Shown: positions 1 through 10,591, numbered from the stretch's first letter. The stretch is 64,000 nucleotides of DNA from Nageia nagi (GCA_050084985.1 JBITNC010000001.1:3162001-3226000), one strand, 5' to 3'. Made by a program: numbers and translations. The notes: a model not told the origin generated them from the sequence alone.

Positions 1-2898
1 TCGAGCCATTTCTTGTACAGTTCTATTTTTCCTTTCAACTACTCCATTTTGTTGTGGAGTTCTGGCTGCAGAGAATTGCCTTTTTATTCCATGTCGTATG
101 CAAAACTCATTAAACTCATCAGAGGTGAACTCACCTCCCCTGTCTGAGCGAAGACACTTAATTTTCCTTTCCATTTGATTTTCTACTTGGTTTTTAAATG
201 CTTTGAACATTTCAAAAGCTTCAGATTTATGTTTCAAGAATTGCACCCAAGTCATTCTTGAATAATCATCAATGAATAGAATAAAATACTTATCTCCATT
301 GAAGCTTTGTGTTCTCATTGGTCCACATAAGTCAGTGTGAACAATCTCCAATGGTTTTCTTGTGTGATACTCTTTTACTTTGAACTTTGTCCGTGTTTGT
401 TTTCCCTTTTGGCATGAATCACAGATATCATTTACTGGTGTGCTAATACGGGGCATATCTCTTACCGCTCTTTTGGAGCAAATATTCATCAAGTTTTTAA
501 AACAGATGTGTCCCAATCTCTTATGCCATAACCAATCATCACTCTCTTTGCCTAATAGACATGATCCTTCAGATACATCTGATAAGGTGTATAGATTCCC
601 GCTGGTTCTTGTACCGACTGCTATCAGTCTACCACTGTTTGCCCTTCGGATCTCACAACCATGGCTTTTGAAAATAACATCATGTCCTTTATCGCATATT
701 TGACTGACGCTTAACAAGTTGTGCCTCAGTCCCACAACAAACAGTACTTCTTCAGATCTGATGTTGCCGTCATTTATTTTGACAGACCCTTTGCCAATAA
801 TTTGTGCGCCATCATTATTTCCAAATCTAACTGACCCACCTTCATATTCTTGTAGTTTTTGGAATTTCTTTTTGTCACCTGTCATGTGACTTGAGCATCC
901 GCTGTCTAATATCCACGGGGAAGGTTTGTCTTGAGCTTTCAATGCAGTTTGAACAATTAAAGACTCTTTGTCCTTTTTGAGTTTCCCCTTTTCTTTCCAG
1001 ACTTGTTTTACTTTTGTTTCAGCTCCTTGTTTCTTATTACACTTTTCTTCTTTCTGTGGAAGACCGCGCTGAACTTGTTTATTCTGTCTTACGAAAGGAA
1101 ATTGTCTTCGTGAGAAGAACCTCATGCCATAGTCAACTTTGCAGAATCTGGCAATGTGTCCATATTTGCGACAGTTGTAACACTCAACAGGATACTCCAT
1201 TAATGGACCGAATGCATTCCTAGTAACAAAGGTCCTTGGTTTAATATTATATTTACATTCAGAAATTTTGTGCCCATATGCATTGCATTTGAAACAGTAT
1301 CCATTGAAGGAATGGATATAACTATTACGTTGATGAGTTCTTCTTTGTCCTGCATAGGGTCTTCTTCTGGACTGTACTTGAGTGAAGCCATCATTCTTCA
1401 GTTCTGGGCTACCTTCCCTTTTCTTGGCTTCTTTTGTGTTTTCCTCTTTTATGTTACTGGAAGATTGTCCTTGTTCATATCCCAGACCAGATTTATCCGA
1501 AAACATTCTTTGACTGTTGATGATTTCGCTAAGTTTGGTCGACCTTCCTTCTAGATATTCAAAGGAACTGATTTTCTTGGTTACTTCCTCCAGTTGTACA
1601 CGTAGCCCAGTTATTTCTTCTTCGAGCTTACTACAACTCTTAACTTTCTCGAGAAGCTGTTCCTCCAAACTCTCATTTATCCTCTTGGATTCTTCGACTT
1701 CTATTTTTAGGTTTTCTACAGTAGTACTTGCATCATCACACCTTCTTGAGAGTATCTTATTTTTCTTCACTTCTTTATTCAATTCTTTCAATGCTGTCAT
1801 TAGTTCTTCTTCAATATCAATCTCAATTTCACAGTCATCTTCTTCATCTGTCTCTTCCTTCTTATGTTTTTGGTCACTTTGATTATTTACATTCAGTTTT
1901 TCTTCAAATGCCATAAACAATGACTCATTATATTCCTTTTCTGATTCGTTACTAGAATCATCATTAGTGGAGTCTTCATTTCTAGATAAGAGGCTCTGTC
2001 TATTTGACTTTCTATTTTGAGCCTGAGATTTCATCTTGCGACTTTTCTCAAAATACGATTCTTGATCATCTTTATCAGTTTTTCTATATGGACATTTTGA
2101 GATAAAGTGACCAATACCACCACAATTAAAACATTTAAAAGGCAGCTTGCCTTTATACTTACCTTTTCCTCTTTTTAGCTTTCTAATGAAGTTTGCTTCT
2201 GCTTCATCCGATTGTTCCTCATCGTCAGAATCTTCTCTGGCGTTGTTACTGCTGCTGGTCTTAAACGCTGCTTCCTTTTCTGAATGTTTTGTTTTTCCAA
2301 TCCTCATTTCATAAGCAGTTAGCGATCCATGCAATTCATCCATGCTAAAAGTTTTCAAATCTTTTGCTTCTTCAATAGCAGACACTTTTGAATCAAAACG
2401 AGAAGTGAGAGATCGCAGTACCTTTTTCACGATGATATGATCTTCAATCTCTTCTCCAAGGCCTCTGATCGCATTAGTAATTTCATTTACTCTTAGCATG
2501 TAGGCTTCAATGGTTTCATCTTCATTCATCTTTAGACCTTCGAATTGAGCTCTATGTGTTTGAAGTTTTGCTTCCTTGACTTTGTCATCTCCCTCGTGAA
2601 TGCTTTTCAATTTACTCCATATTTCTTTAGCTGACTTGCATGCCATAACTTTTACCAGTTCGCTGTCCACAAGACCACACATTAGAGCGTTTCGTGCTTT
2701 GGCATCATATTCAAATGCCTTTCTTTCTGCTTCATCTGATGGACCAGTAGGAGGAGGAGTGTAACCCCTTTTAACGGCATCCCAAGTACCAAAACCCAAT
2801 GCACTGAGATAAGTCTTCATCCGAATTTTCCAGAACCCATAATTGGTTCCATCAAAGAGTGGTGCCTTGTTAGATGAGAAACCTTCTCCGCTTGCCAT
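1..2898 (-). CDS. gag-pol: Copia gag-pol polyprotein (gag, protease, integrase), partial
   Basis: Reading triplets from the ATG at 2898 to position 1 gives 966 codons with no stop; the frame is still open at the edge. An in-frame stop (TAA) lies shortly upstream of this ATG, which fixes the start within a few codons. Order: a gag domain of the UBN2/DUF4219 type (about residues 1-230), an acidic and lysine-rich stretch, zinc knuckle 1 (2092-2133), a heptad-rich coiled-coil-like region (about 1570-1850), zinc knuckles 2 (1255-1296) and 3 (1141-1182), all C-X2-C-X4-H-X4-C, then protease with the active-site DSG near 898-906. Integrase follows: an H-X4-H and C-X2-C zinc site (about 400-530) and a full D,D-35-E triad (Asp at 331 and 142, Glu at 34). 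The protein packages the RNA, matures itself and inserts the cDNA. Three zinc knuckles is more than the usual single one in copia gag. Confidence 0.95.
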   Translation of the reverse strand, partial: MASGEGFSSNKAPLFDGTNYGFWKIRMKTYLSALGFGTWDAVKRGYTPPPTGPSDEAERKAFEYDAKARNALMCGLVDSELVKVMACKSAKEIWSKLKSIHEGDDKVKEAKLQTHRAQFEGLKMNEDETIEAYMLRVNEITNAIRGLGEEIEDHIIVKKVLRSLTSRFDSKVSAIEEAKDLKTFSMDELHGSLTAYEMRIGKTKHSEKEAAFKTSSSNNAREDSDDEEQSDEAEANFIRKLKRGKGKYKGKLPFKCFNCGGIGHFISKCPYRKTDKDDQESYFEKSRKMKSQAQNRKSNRQSLLSRNEDSTNDDSSNESEKEYNESLFMAFEEKLNVNNQSDQKHKKEETDEEDDCEIEIDIEEELMTALKELNKEVKKNKILSRRCDDASTTVENLKIEVEESKRINESLEEQLLEKVKSCSKLEEEITGLRVQLEEVTKKISSFEYLEGRSTKLSEIINSQRMFSDKSGLGYEQGQSSSNIKEENTKEAKKREGSPELKNDGFTQVQSRRRPYAGQRRTHQRNSYIHSFNGYCFKCNAYGHKISECKYNIKPRTFVTRNAFGPLMEYPVECYNCRKYGHIARFCKVDYGMRFFSRRQFPFVRQNKQVQRGLPQKEEKCNKKQGAETKVKQVWKEKGKLKKDKESLIVQTALKAQDKPSPWILDSGCSSHMTGDKKKFQKLQEYEGGSVRFGNNDGAQIIGKGSVKINDGNIRSEEVLFVVGLRHNLLSVSQICDKGHDVIFKSHGCEIRRANSGRLIAVGTRTSGNLYTLSDVSEGSCLLGKESDDWLWHKRLGHICFKNLMNICSKRAVRDMPRISTPVNDICDSCQKGKQTRTKFKVKEYHTRKPLEIVHTDLCGPMRTQSFNGDKYFILFIDDYSRMTWVQFLKHKSEAFEMFKAFKNQVENQMERKIKCLRSDRGGEFTSDEFNEFCIRHGIKRQFSAARTPQQNGVVERKNRTVQEMAR

Positions 2899-2940
2899 AG
2901 TGTCACTGTCCGGATCTCCTTAGCTGTTATAGCTTACTTA

Positions 2941-2960
2941 GGAACCTGGCTCTGATACCA
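2941..2960 (-). other. Primer binding site, initiator tRNA-Met type
   Basis: The minus strand reads TGGTATCAGAGCCAGG two bases after the LTR end. This is the standard plant copia primer site, complementary to the 3' end of initiator tRNA-Met. It fixes both the orientation and the inner LTR boundary. Confidence 0.93.
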
Positions 2961-3195
2961 ATTGTTGTTCTTCGAGTGACACTGAGAGGGGGGGGGTGAA
3001 TCAGTGTATATAAAAATTATCACTATCCAATCTTCTTTAATAATGACAAATTAAAAGCTAGAGAAAATGAGCAAGCACACCAGTACATCACACAACACCA
3101 GATGTAACGAGGTTCACCAGTTTGGCTACATCCCCGAAAATGACTGCTTGGACACCAATCCAAATCCAGCCATTAAAGAAAGCTTACAGATTCAC

Positions 3196-3386
3196 AGCAC
3201 CAACTGTGAAGGGTAGCACCAACTACCACTTTGAGAATAGCAGCACCTACTGCTTGGAGCACCAACTCCAGCTCTCAAATCCACTCCAGCTCTCAAATCC
3301 ACAGCACCAACTGTGAAGGGTAGCACCAACTACCACTTTAGAATTAGCAGCACCAACTGCTTGGAGCACCAACTCCAGCTATCAAG
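3196..3386. repeat. Tandem duplication, period about 105 bp, inside the copia LTR
   Basis: Two copies start at about 3196 and 3301 with CAGCACCAACTGTGAAGG and both run through GCTTGGAGCACCAACTCC. Shorter GCACCAACT echoes are spread through the block, so the duplication was built from a smaller repeating motif. Confidence 0.85.
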
Positions 3387-3770
3387 CACCAACTTGATAG
3401 AACATTCAAATGGAGAAAAGATTCTGTTCTAGAAGACCCTCAATGGTCTAGCTCTAATGCTCACTTCATACACTTCGGATATTTCACTTTACACACAGCA
3501 CTTGCTTTCACTCACTTCTCTGCTCACCACATTCGTGCGATTACCTGCATTTTCATGCTTTACTTTTCGCACTTCTTTTCACACACTCTGCACACACTTC
3601 GCACACACTTCACTCCCTTCTCTTCTCATCACATACTCACACACACACTTTGCCTCAATTCACCCTTTTCATCCCACACTTTTTACACCTAGAAACCAAC
3701 TCTTATATCTGCATGTCCCACTACTTGCTTCACTTATTCCTTTAGCTGTAAACTCTCAGCTACTACACTC

Positions 3771-3890
3771 TCCTCGAGCTGTGTACTCATTACTCCCTGT
3801 CTCCTCGAGCTGTGCAATCATAACTTGCATTGTCCTCCAGCTGTGCAATCACAGCTACTTCTCTCCTCGAGTTGTGCACTCATTACTTCT
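3771..3890. repeat. Four short tandem units, period about 35 bp, in the copia LTR
   Basis: The motif TCCTCGAGCTGTGCAATCA recurs four times with small changes (CTCGAG, CTCCAG, CTCGAG and so on). It lies between the TATA-like site and the TCCGGA array. Confidence 0.8.
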
Positions 3891-4111
3891 TGCCATGTCC
3901 ACACTGTTCACACTGCAGCTCTCTGCTCCTTTTCTTACATCCATTTTTCACATTATTCCTGTACTTAACCGTTACGCATCAATAACACTCCAGGAAACTG
4001 TTCCTACCATTATACGTTATCAACAGAATCCTTGTTTGTAACTGACGAACACTTTCATTTCTCAAACAGAGTTGTTTAGACAGGTATACTTCTTTCTCCA
4101 TGGATTTCAGC

Positions 4112-4865
4112 TAATTCCGGACTCTTTTATTCTTCATTATGGTATTTCTTACGATTCCGGACTCTTCTCTCCTTCATAATGGTATTTCTGATTATTCCGG
4201 ACTCTTTCCTAGCTTACCGGATGTTTTCTGTATACATCGTGATGTCATCATCCTCCGGACTCCGGAAATAGAGTATAACGCTTTTCGCATGACGTCATCA
4301 TTTCTGGACTTTTATCTTCAGACGTGTATCTCCGGATTTTTATCTCCGGACGTTTATCTCCGGATTTTTATCTTCGGACGTTTATCTCCGGATCTTGACC
4401 TCCAGACTTTTGTCTCCGGACCTTTATCTCCGGACCTTTGAACACTTGCACCATGATGTCATCACTTCCGGACTCCGGAAACAGAGTATAACTCTTTCCT
4501 TATGATGTCATCATTTCCGGACTTTTACCTCCGGACTCTTTTATCACTCTTTGCTGACCTCATTTCTTCCGGACGCCGGTTGTATTCACAAATGTGAGCA
4601 TCGTTCTCCTGGTGACGTCATCTTTTGCTTCCGGAATGTTTTACTCTCTTGGCTCCGGCTCTTTGATCGCTCCTTGCTGACCTCATCACTTCTGGACTCC
4701 GGTTTTGAGTGAAAGCTCGAAATCGCTGACGTCATTTCTTCCGGAACTCGGTCAACCAATCACACTTCTCTTTCGGAACACAGTTAGACCTCCGGAACCC
4801 GATCAAACAGTCTCGCTTCACTTCCGGAACTTAGTTAATCCTCCGGAACCCGATCAATATCTTGT
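4112..4865. promoter_or_regulatory. Array of TCCGGA and TGACGTCA-like sites in the copia LTR U3
   Basis: Roughly twenty TCCGGA palindromes or one-base variants lie in about 750 bp, many in the form ATCTCCGGAC or CTTCCGGACT. Between them sit TGACGTCATC (about 4290, 4612 and 4726) and variants TGATGTCATC and TGACCTCATC. TGACGTCA is a known binding site class for plant bZIP (TGA-type) factors. The position upstream of the LTR start of transcription suggests an enhancer-like role, which is inference. TCCGGA contains CCGG and so is also a methylation target. Confidence 0.6.
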
Positions 4866-4909
4866 TGACAACAATTACAATCACACTTCTCAATCACACA
4901 TACTCAACA

Positions 4910-5329
4910 ATTGCATCAAGTATTCTCTTGGATCTTCTTTCCCTTTAAACTTTGATATTTGAGGAACCTTAAACTTGTAGGTAAATTGCTTGATTAGAAC
5001 CAAGGGGTTGATAGGTTCATTGTCAATTTATTTACAAGATAAATTTCTTTTGCTTTGATTGTTGATCCTTCATTCCATAAATTACAACCTCTTCAATATA
5101 TCATCATGAACTATTGGATTTTATTAGATTTCCATGCTTTGTACTTAATAGTTTGGTTGTTGATATATTGGTTGATAGCCTTGTTACATGATTTATCCCA
5201 AAGGTTGATTCCATTTTGGATTGAAGATAAATTAAATTTGAGGCACATATGCTTGAACTTTTGGATGAGCCACTTGATTAATGTATCATTTACTTTTATA
5301 TGATGGTTGATGAACATGATGAAGAGGGG
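4910..5329. other. No gene recognised; decayed element sequence
   Basis: A+T-rich sequence between the copia LTR and the decayed gypsy gag. Overlapping plus and minus open frames at about 5055-5317 are short, mirror each other and match no family I know. Confidence 0.4.
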
Positions 5330-6168
5330 GAGGTTGAATCACACTTTGAGAAGCTTGATTTATGATACCTTGAGAACCCACTTATTCAAAGTTACCTTGG
5401 ATTTGCTTTAGATTTGGATCATATTGGTTTTCTTGATGGGAAGAAATAATTTTACCAACATTAGTAACTTGAAATGATTGATTTTGATTTTGATGTGGGA
5501 CTCCAAAGGGAGAGATTATGATGTAGCCCTAAACCATGTGATGCAAGTTGAATTGAAGTGATCAAAGGATTTAATTAGACAACAAGAGGTTTTGAAAGAA
5601 TAGGAATCCTAGCTTGTTGAATGTGATGATGAGATGTTGATCCATGATTAGGATTGATGTATTTTGCACTGGATACAAGAGGGGGAAAACTTGGTGACAA
5701 GGATGTGGTTATGGCTAATGATGAGATTGCTTGTTAAAAAAGTTGAAATATAATTTGGGTTGTTACAACAAGTGGTGAGGTGTTGAAAAAAGAAGTTTGG
5801 GGACCAAAATATGATGGATCATAATGATGAATCATATTTTGAATATGGGAGGAGAGGGGCATGCTCTAATTTTTATGATGTTGGAGGGTAAATTGCTCAA
5901 AAACAGATACTAAGGTTTCTTGAACAATGGGATCATCAACAAATTGATTCTTGATGGCTTGATAAAGGTTTTAAAATAAGGGATGAGACATGATTTCACT
6001 AGCCTATTGGGAACCAATAAGCATAGTGACATGAGGAGAAGAATGATGAGAGGAGGTTGAAACATGAGATTTATGGGTGATTGGCCTAGAAGTAATGGGT
6101 TAATATGGTGATTCTTGATCTTGATATTACTCTTGATCTAGCTGATTATACCTAGGGGTGGAGACCAT
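5330..6168 (-). pseudogene. Decayed gypsy-type gag N-terminal region
   Basis: From an ATG at 6168 the minus strand reads MVSTPRYNQLDQE and then a Ser/His/Pro/Gln-rich protein with several stops (TAA/TAG) and frame breaks. The only well-kept block is a stretch around 5880-5960 (IKNQFVDDPIVQETLVSVF). MV-T starts of this kind also open the Tat-element gag at 60698 and the gag remnant at 26155. I infer a related Ty3/gypsy gag, but the diagnostic gag domain and zinc knuckle are not visible, so the family call is tentative. Confidence 0.45.
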
Positions 6169-8416
6169 GTTCACATAAGGATCCCTATCAAATTTACAAG
6201 GATTAATTAATCTTAAAAAGAAAGGAACAAATGGAAAGAATAAAATTATTATGAAAATAAACACCAAGCCTAAATATTTATTATGCTTTTGATTTAGTGG
6301 ATGCAAAGTTAATTCACAAACACCCTATATGATAAGATAATAATACCTATATGATTAATATGTGATGATGATTAATATAGTAATGTTGATTATCTTGATT
6401 TAATTGCTTATTATTCAATTTGGCTATTATCTTGATTAATGATGATTGATTTAATGGTAAATTGACCTTTTGGTAAGTTTGCCTAAGGATTTATCTAGTC
6501 AAGTATTTTTGGGTGAAGGCTCAATCTCTAGCAGGATGGAATGTTTAAGGGTTCAACTCAAGTACCCCACTTTGATAATGACCTCCCAGTGTGGGTGACA
6601 CCATGATGGTGAAATCCATGTACCTAGCTCAATACTAGGCTCATGTGATTAAAAATGAAAGGTTAGTTGACCAATGATATGCAACTAAATGAGTGCTAAA
6701 ACTATAAAATTAAATCCTTCATAATATATGATAAGGCACTCCCACCCAAGGATGAAATTTTCACTAATCCATAATAAAAAAATAAATAAGATAAGAAATC
6801 CTAGGATGCAAATAAGAATAAAAGCCTATGCTAAAGCACAACAAAAGAGAGATACATGCTTAATGGGCTCATGCTCCAAGCTCCTAAAATATGTAATACC
6901 TTTTGTACAAGCTTTGATCCTAATCAGTATGCTATACATCAGTTAGCAATACCAACTCATGGATTGGTCAAATAACTAACCAACTGGTCACAATAGTACC
7001 TAGAGGACTCAAAAAAAGAAGTATGAAAATGCTAAAAATAAAATAATATTAGTACAACCTAGGTTGAAAATGCTGGTAGTGGAATGCTACCACCTAGTTA
7101 AAAAGATGGAACTAGTGAAAAAATTATCTAATCCTATTTAATAGAATAAAACCTTAAAAATAGAGCCAACTAGTACCCTTAGATTTGGGTAACAAATGGC
7201 TTGATCTTATGAAAATTGGTTGATGAAGGCAAATTGATATACTAAATACTGACTAACTGATGGTGGGAAATTTTAAAATGTGGATAACCATTATTGGTCC
7301 AATCGATGGGATGTGAAGTAGTTAATGGGATGAACAATATGCTAAAGGCTAGCTATAATCTACAAATTATCCACAAGAAATTGACTAACAATTAGCTAGG
7401 AATGGAGACTTCAGACCTTAGAATATAATTTCAAACATGTCAAAGATGATTACATAAAACGAACACACTTTAGTGATAAGAAATGACCAAAAAGGAGAGA
7501 GAAATGGACAAATGAAAACCTAACCAAAGAGAAATGTTGAGAAAAATCCTCCAAGTTGAGCTCAAAGGACTAATGGAGGTCCCACTGTGATTGCCATATT
7601 TTGGACAACCCAAAGGGGAGGTGACCCCATCCAAAAAAGAAGGAAGGAGGATCAAGTTTCACCACTATGCTTGTGTTAGATTTTATCTTATTACAAATGA
7701 TGGAGTGATGTGGTCTTGATGTCTAAACCTAGAAGAAAATAAATGTTAGAGGGAGTCTCGACACTCTAGTCCCTTAAGACCCTAGAGTGTGCTTAGAGAG
7801 AGGTGTTAAACCTTGTTTATGGAATGTAGACCCCCTAAACCATAACCAAATGGGAATTATAAATTAAGAAAATGCCTATAATGCAAAGTGATATGCTCAT
7901 GCTATGCTAAGATAATGATAAAATGATAAAATGAAGACTAAACTACCATGAATCTAGCCTAACAATAATGATACATGCCAAAAAATGCATAAAAATTCTA
8001 TACTCAAAGGATAAAAATTCTCCAATGAATCTAAGATAGCTTCCAATTCTCTCCAACACCTATAAGAAAGCTCAAAACATGTTATAGAAGTGATAGATGT
8101 GATTAGGATTTAGGATAATGCTCAAGGCTTCAGTTGGGAAAGAGAAATGATGGTAAAAATCAAGAGATAAAATTATTCAAATGTTCAAGAGAAAATGACA
8201 TTAAAATTTGAATTTATAGATTTGATATCAGAGTGGTTGGCTGGTTGACCTAGCCAATTGGTCAGTTAGCAAGCTAACTATTAACCATATAGAGAAACTA
8301 ATATACCAATTTAGTACCCAATATATAAGGTATTAAATGGCTATGATAGAGTGATTGGGTGAAAGAATCAAGATGCAAAATGATTAGGGAAAAGAGGTGA
8401 TTTTGAGGTGCTTACA
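6169..8416 (-). other. Leader and probable LTR of the decayed gypsy element
   Basis: This A+T-rich stretch has no convincing gene. Its right end, on the minus strand, begins TGTAAGCACCTC at 8416, exactly where the copia reverse transcriptase to the right stops being readable. That looks like an LTR start of the TGTAGACACC class. Dispersed CCAACTGGTC-like motifs (about 6970, 8240 and 8260) recur. I found neither the LTR inner end nor a primer site, so extent and identity are inference. Confidence 0.4.
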
Positions 8417-9430
8417 CTCCATATAGATAATATCATCAACATATAAACAAAATAGTAGAATATCATTACCTTTCTTCATGATGTCGAGATTGGGCTCACT
8501 CTTTTTCCTTATGAATCCACATTGATGGAAGTAACTAGATTAATCCTTGAGTACCAAGTTATTGGATATTTTTTGAGGCCATACAAGGCCTTATTCAATT
8601 TGTATATAAGATGTTCCTTTCCTTGGATTAAAAATCCTTGAGGTTATTCAACATGAACCTCTTCATCCAAATACCCATTAAGAAATACACTTTTCACATC
8701 CATGTGCATCACCTTCCAACCTTTGTGAGCAGATAGTGAAAGAACCAATATAATGGTTTCTTTCCTTGCTATAGGTATAAATGTCTCTTCATAATCAGTG
8801 CCATACTTTTGAAGAAACTCTTTCACCATAAGCCTTGGTTTGTACCTTTCTATGATGCCATCACTATTGTTTTTGGTCTTGAATAACCTTTTACAACCAA
8901 TAATTTTCTTATCTTTTGGAAGCTCCACAAGCTACCATGTATCATTTTTATTTAAGGAAGAGATTTCTTCTTCCATGGACTTCATCCTTAAAATATTAGT
9001 ACATTCTTAATCATAACTAGAAGGTTCAACCTATACACTAGTCATCAAAGAATATTTTACAATATCAAGTTTGGGGCATGATCATCTTCATCACCATACA
9101 TGTTCAAATTCTCATGTTTTTTTAACCACCTCTTCAAGTTCAATTTCTTGTCTTCTTGTGAACCTTCTTAAGAAATTTATGTCCAAAATTTGATAGGATG
9201 GATGGTTTGCAAGTTTTATTCCTCCTATTCTTACCATATTTGGAGAGTCTTCATCCATTGGAGTAAAGATAGAACTTGAAGTGCTTGTTGAAGAATTTGG
9301 ATTGCTCATACTTTGAATCTTTGGAGGACTTGGAGAAGGATTTTGTTGCTAATCTAATTATTGGGATGCATGTTAGAAGGGTTTACATCATTGGTAAGAT
9401 CACCAATATAGAGTTTTTTATTACCCTTTT
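8417..9430 (-). pseudogene. Truncated copia pol: hinge and reverse transcriptase
   Basis: On the minus strand a linker rich in Ser and Asn (about 9309-9115) is followed by the copia RT start (KDKKIIGCKRLFKTK, 8640-8930), then KYGTDYEETFIPIARKE, DVKSVFLNGYLDEEVHVE, a TAA stop, ALYGLKKYPITWY and, after a frame break, the catalytic YVDD box near 8430. Sequence homology ends sharply at 8417, one base beyond the TGTAAGCACC end described to its left. There is no integrase, RNase H or LTR attached. It is an old copy, broken by stops and by a later insertion. Confidence 0.85.
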
Positions 9431-10117
9431 TGGAGAAATAGGGTGTTGGAAATAATTTTTATTTGAATATTATTATATTATGTGTGGATCATCATGGCTT
9501 AAGGGATTTATGTGGTGTGAGAAAAAATTATTTATTATTATTATTATGTGGTGTGATGGAATAATAATAATTGTTATTATTATTTTTAAATGCATTATAT
9601 GTGTACATGTTAATAAATTAAGTGTTTTGGCCATCTCAATAAATAATTAGAATGTGAAGTTATATATACATGGAGTTCCCTTAATATTATTATGTTTTGA
9701 TGATTTATTGAATTGGACCAAGGGAAAAAACCCTGCTCACCTTTTGTAGCTTTAAGAATGCTTGAGTTTGTAGAAGCTTTTGATTTAGTATTTTGGGATA
9801 TTCTCTTTATTGGTTTGAGTTTTACTTGCATATGAATTTGAATTATTGATGTTTCGAGTCCAATCTATAAGACCCATCTTCAGAATTATTGAATGGAGAA
9901 AATAAAGTGTAATCTTCTTATTTAAGTAGAGATTAGTAAAACTTAATTTTATAAGATTAATGTAGCCCCCATATCATTATAAAATAAAAAATATAAACAT
10001 AGTTAAATTCTACATAAAAATATCTTTCCAATGATGTAAAGAACATGAAAAACTATTTAAAATGCAAAAGTTATGGTTATTTTAATATCATATTATTTTT
10101 CCTTCTATGTTTGTGAA
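9431..10117. other. A+T-rich spacer with ATT microsatellite, nothing recognised
   Basis: Contains an imperfect ATT/AAT run at about 9510-9590. TGTTGG at 9432 could be the edge of another insertion but no partner end was found. The small minus-strand frame at 9610-9831 has no recognisable motif. Confidence 0.4.
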
Positions 10118-10591
10118 TTAGGTCAATAATAGGTAACCATATCCTACTAATATCAATACCTTGTCTCTATTAATATTATTAGGTTTAATTTTAATTTCAA
10201 TAGCACCTCTAATTATTCAATCTTGGAATTTATAATATCTAGCCAAGACTTCAATCTTATCCATGAGTATATGGTGTTTAGTCTTATCCACATGTTCAAC
10301 AAGGGTAGATTTAACTATTCTATTATATTGTAAATCTGTACATTGTTTTTTAACTCTTTCAAGTATTGACCTACCTATTTCACCAATGTAACAAGTTTCA
10401 CACTCATACATTATCTTATATCCACCTTTATGTTGTAAGGGTTCGAAGTGGTTCTTCACAGATATGAACATGTTCTCTAATTTATTGAGAAGAAGAAACA
10501 TTGTCTTAATATGTGTTTTCATTAATATTTTAGGTAAATTATCACTTAAACCCTTAATATGGGGAAGGTAGGATACCCTTATGTGTACATC
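10118..10591 (-). pseudogene. Penelope-like retroelement fragment: C-terminal linker and GIY-YIG endonuclease
   Basis: The minus-strand frame is continuous from 10591 to a TGA/TAA-broken tail at 10118. It reads a linker (VSYLPHIKGLSDNLPKIL, then KTHIKTMF), the GIY-YIG core (GGYKIMYECETCYIGEIGRS), the conserved LVEHVDKTKHHI block, and, past one stop, the tail EIKIKPNNINRD. This order is the known C-terminal architecture of Penelope-like elements, where the linker follows the reverse transcriptase and the GIY-YIG domain nicks the target. The first motif has drifted (GYK for GVY/GIY) while YIG and the following Arg are kept. The RT itself is not visible upstream, because the homology meets a different repeat at 10592. 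GIY-YIG Penelope elements are reported from conifers; they are not expected in most flowering plants. Confidence 0.85.

Larger units (their letters stand above)
1..4873 (-). mobile_element. Ty1/copia LTR retrotransposon, 5' part only (runs off left edge)
   Basis: On the minus strand the order is LTR (2963-4873), a tRNA-Met-type primer site (2941-2960), then gag-protease-integrase reading towards position 1. Reverse transcriptase, RNase H and the second LTR lie outside the window, so the target duplication cannot be checked. The coding frame is open over its whole visible length, unlike every other element here, so this is the youngest insertion seen. It appears to sit in the decayed gypsy gag region that continues to its right. 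The outer LTR end is placed at the CAACA at 4873 by pairing with TGTTG at 2963; a second CAACA at 4909 is an alternative. Confidence 0.9.
2963..4873 (-). repeat. 5' LTR of the left-edge copia element
   Basis: The inner end reads TGTTGTTC on the plus strand (AACAACA at the LTR 3' end), next to the primer site. The outer end is taken at GACAACA (4873), giving short inverted termini; 4909 is possible. The LTR is about 1.9 kb, long for copia. The part nearest gag holds a G8 run and a 105-bp duplication. The middle has a pyrimidine-rich, CTCGAG-bearing block. The outer half (U3, upstream of transcription) carries dense TCCGGA and TGACGTCA-like sites. A TATA-like TATAAGA on the minus strand near 3690-3705 is a weak promoter candidate. 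Open frames on the plus strand here (for example 3457-4041) are low-complexity and not treated as genes. Confidence 0.82.

Noticed and set aside
380-1916. Several plus-strand open frames
   Set aside because: Antisense shadows of the intact minus-strand copia gag-pol.
3457-4041. 194-codon plus-strand open frame
   Set aside because: Lies in the pyrimidine-rich part of the copia LTR, low complexity (Ser, Leu, Thr, His), no domain; opposite strand carries the element.
9432-9840. Possible LTR beginning TGTTGG
   Set aside because: No matching end, primer site or target duplication found.
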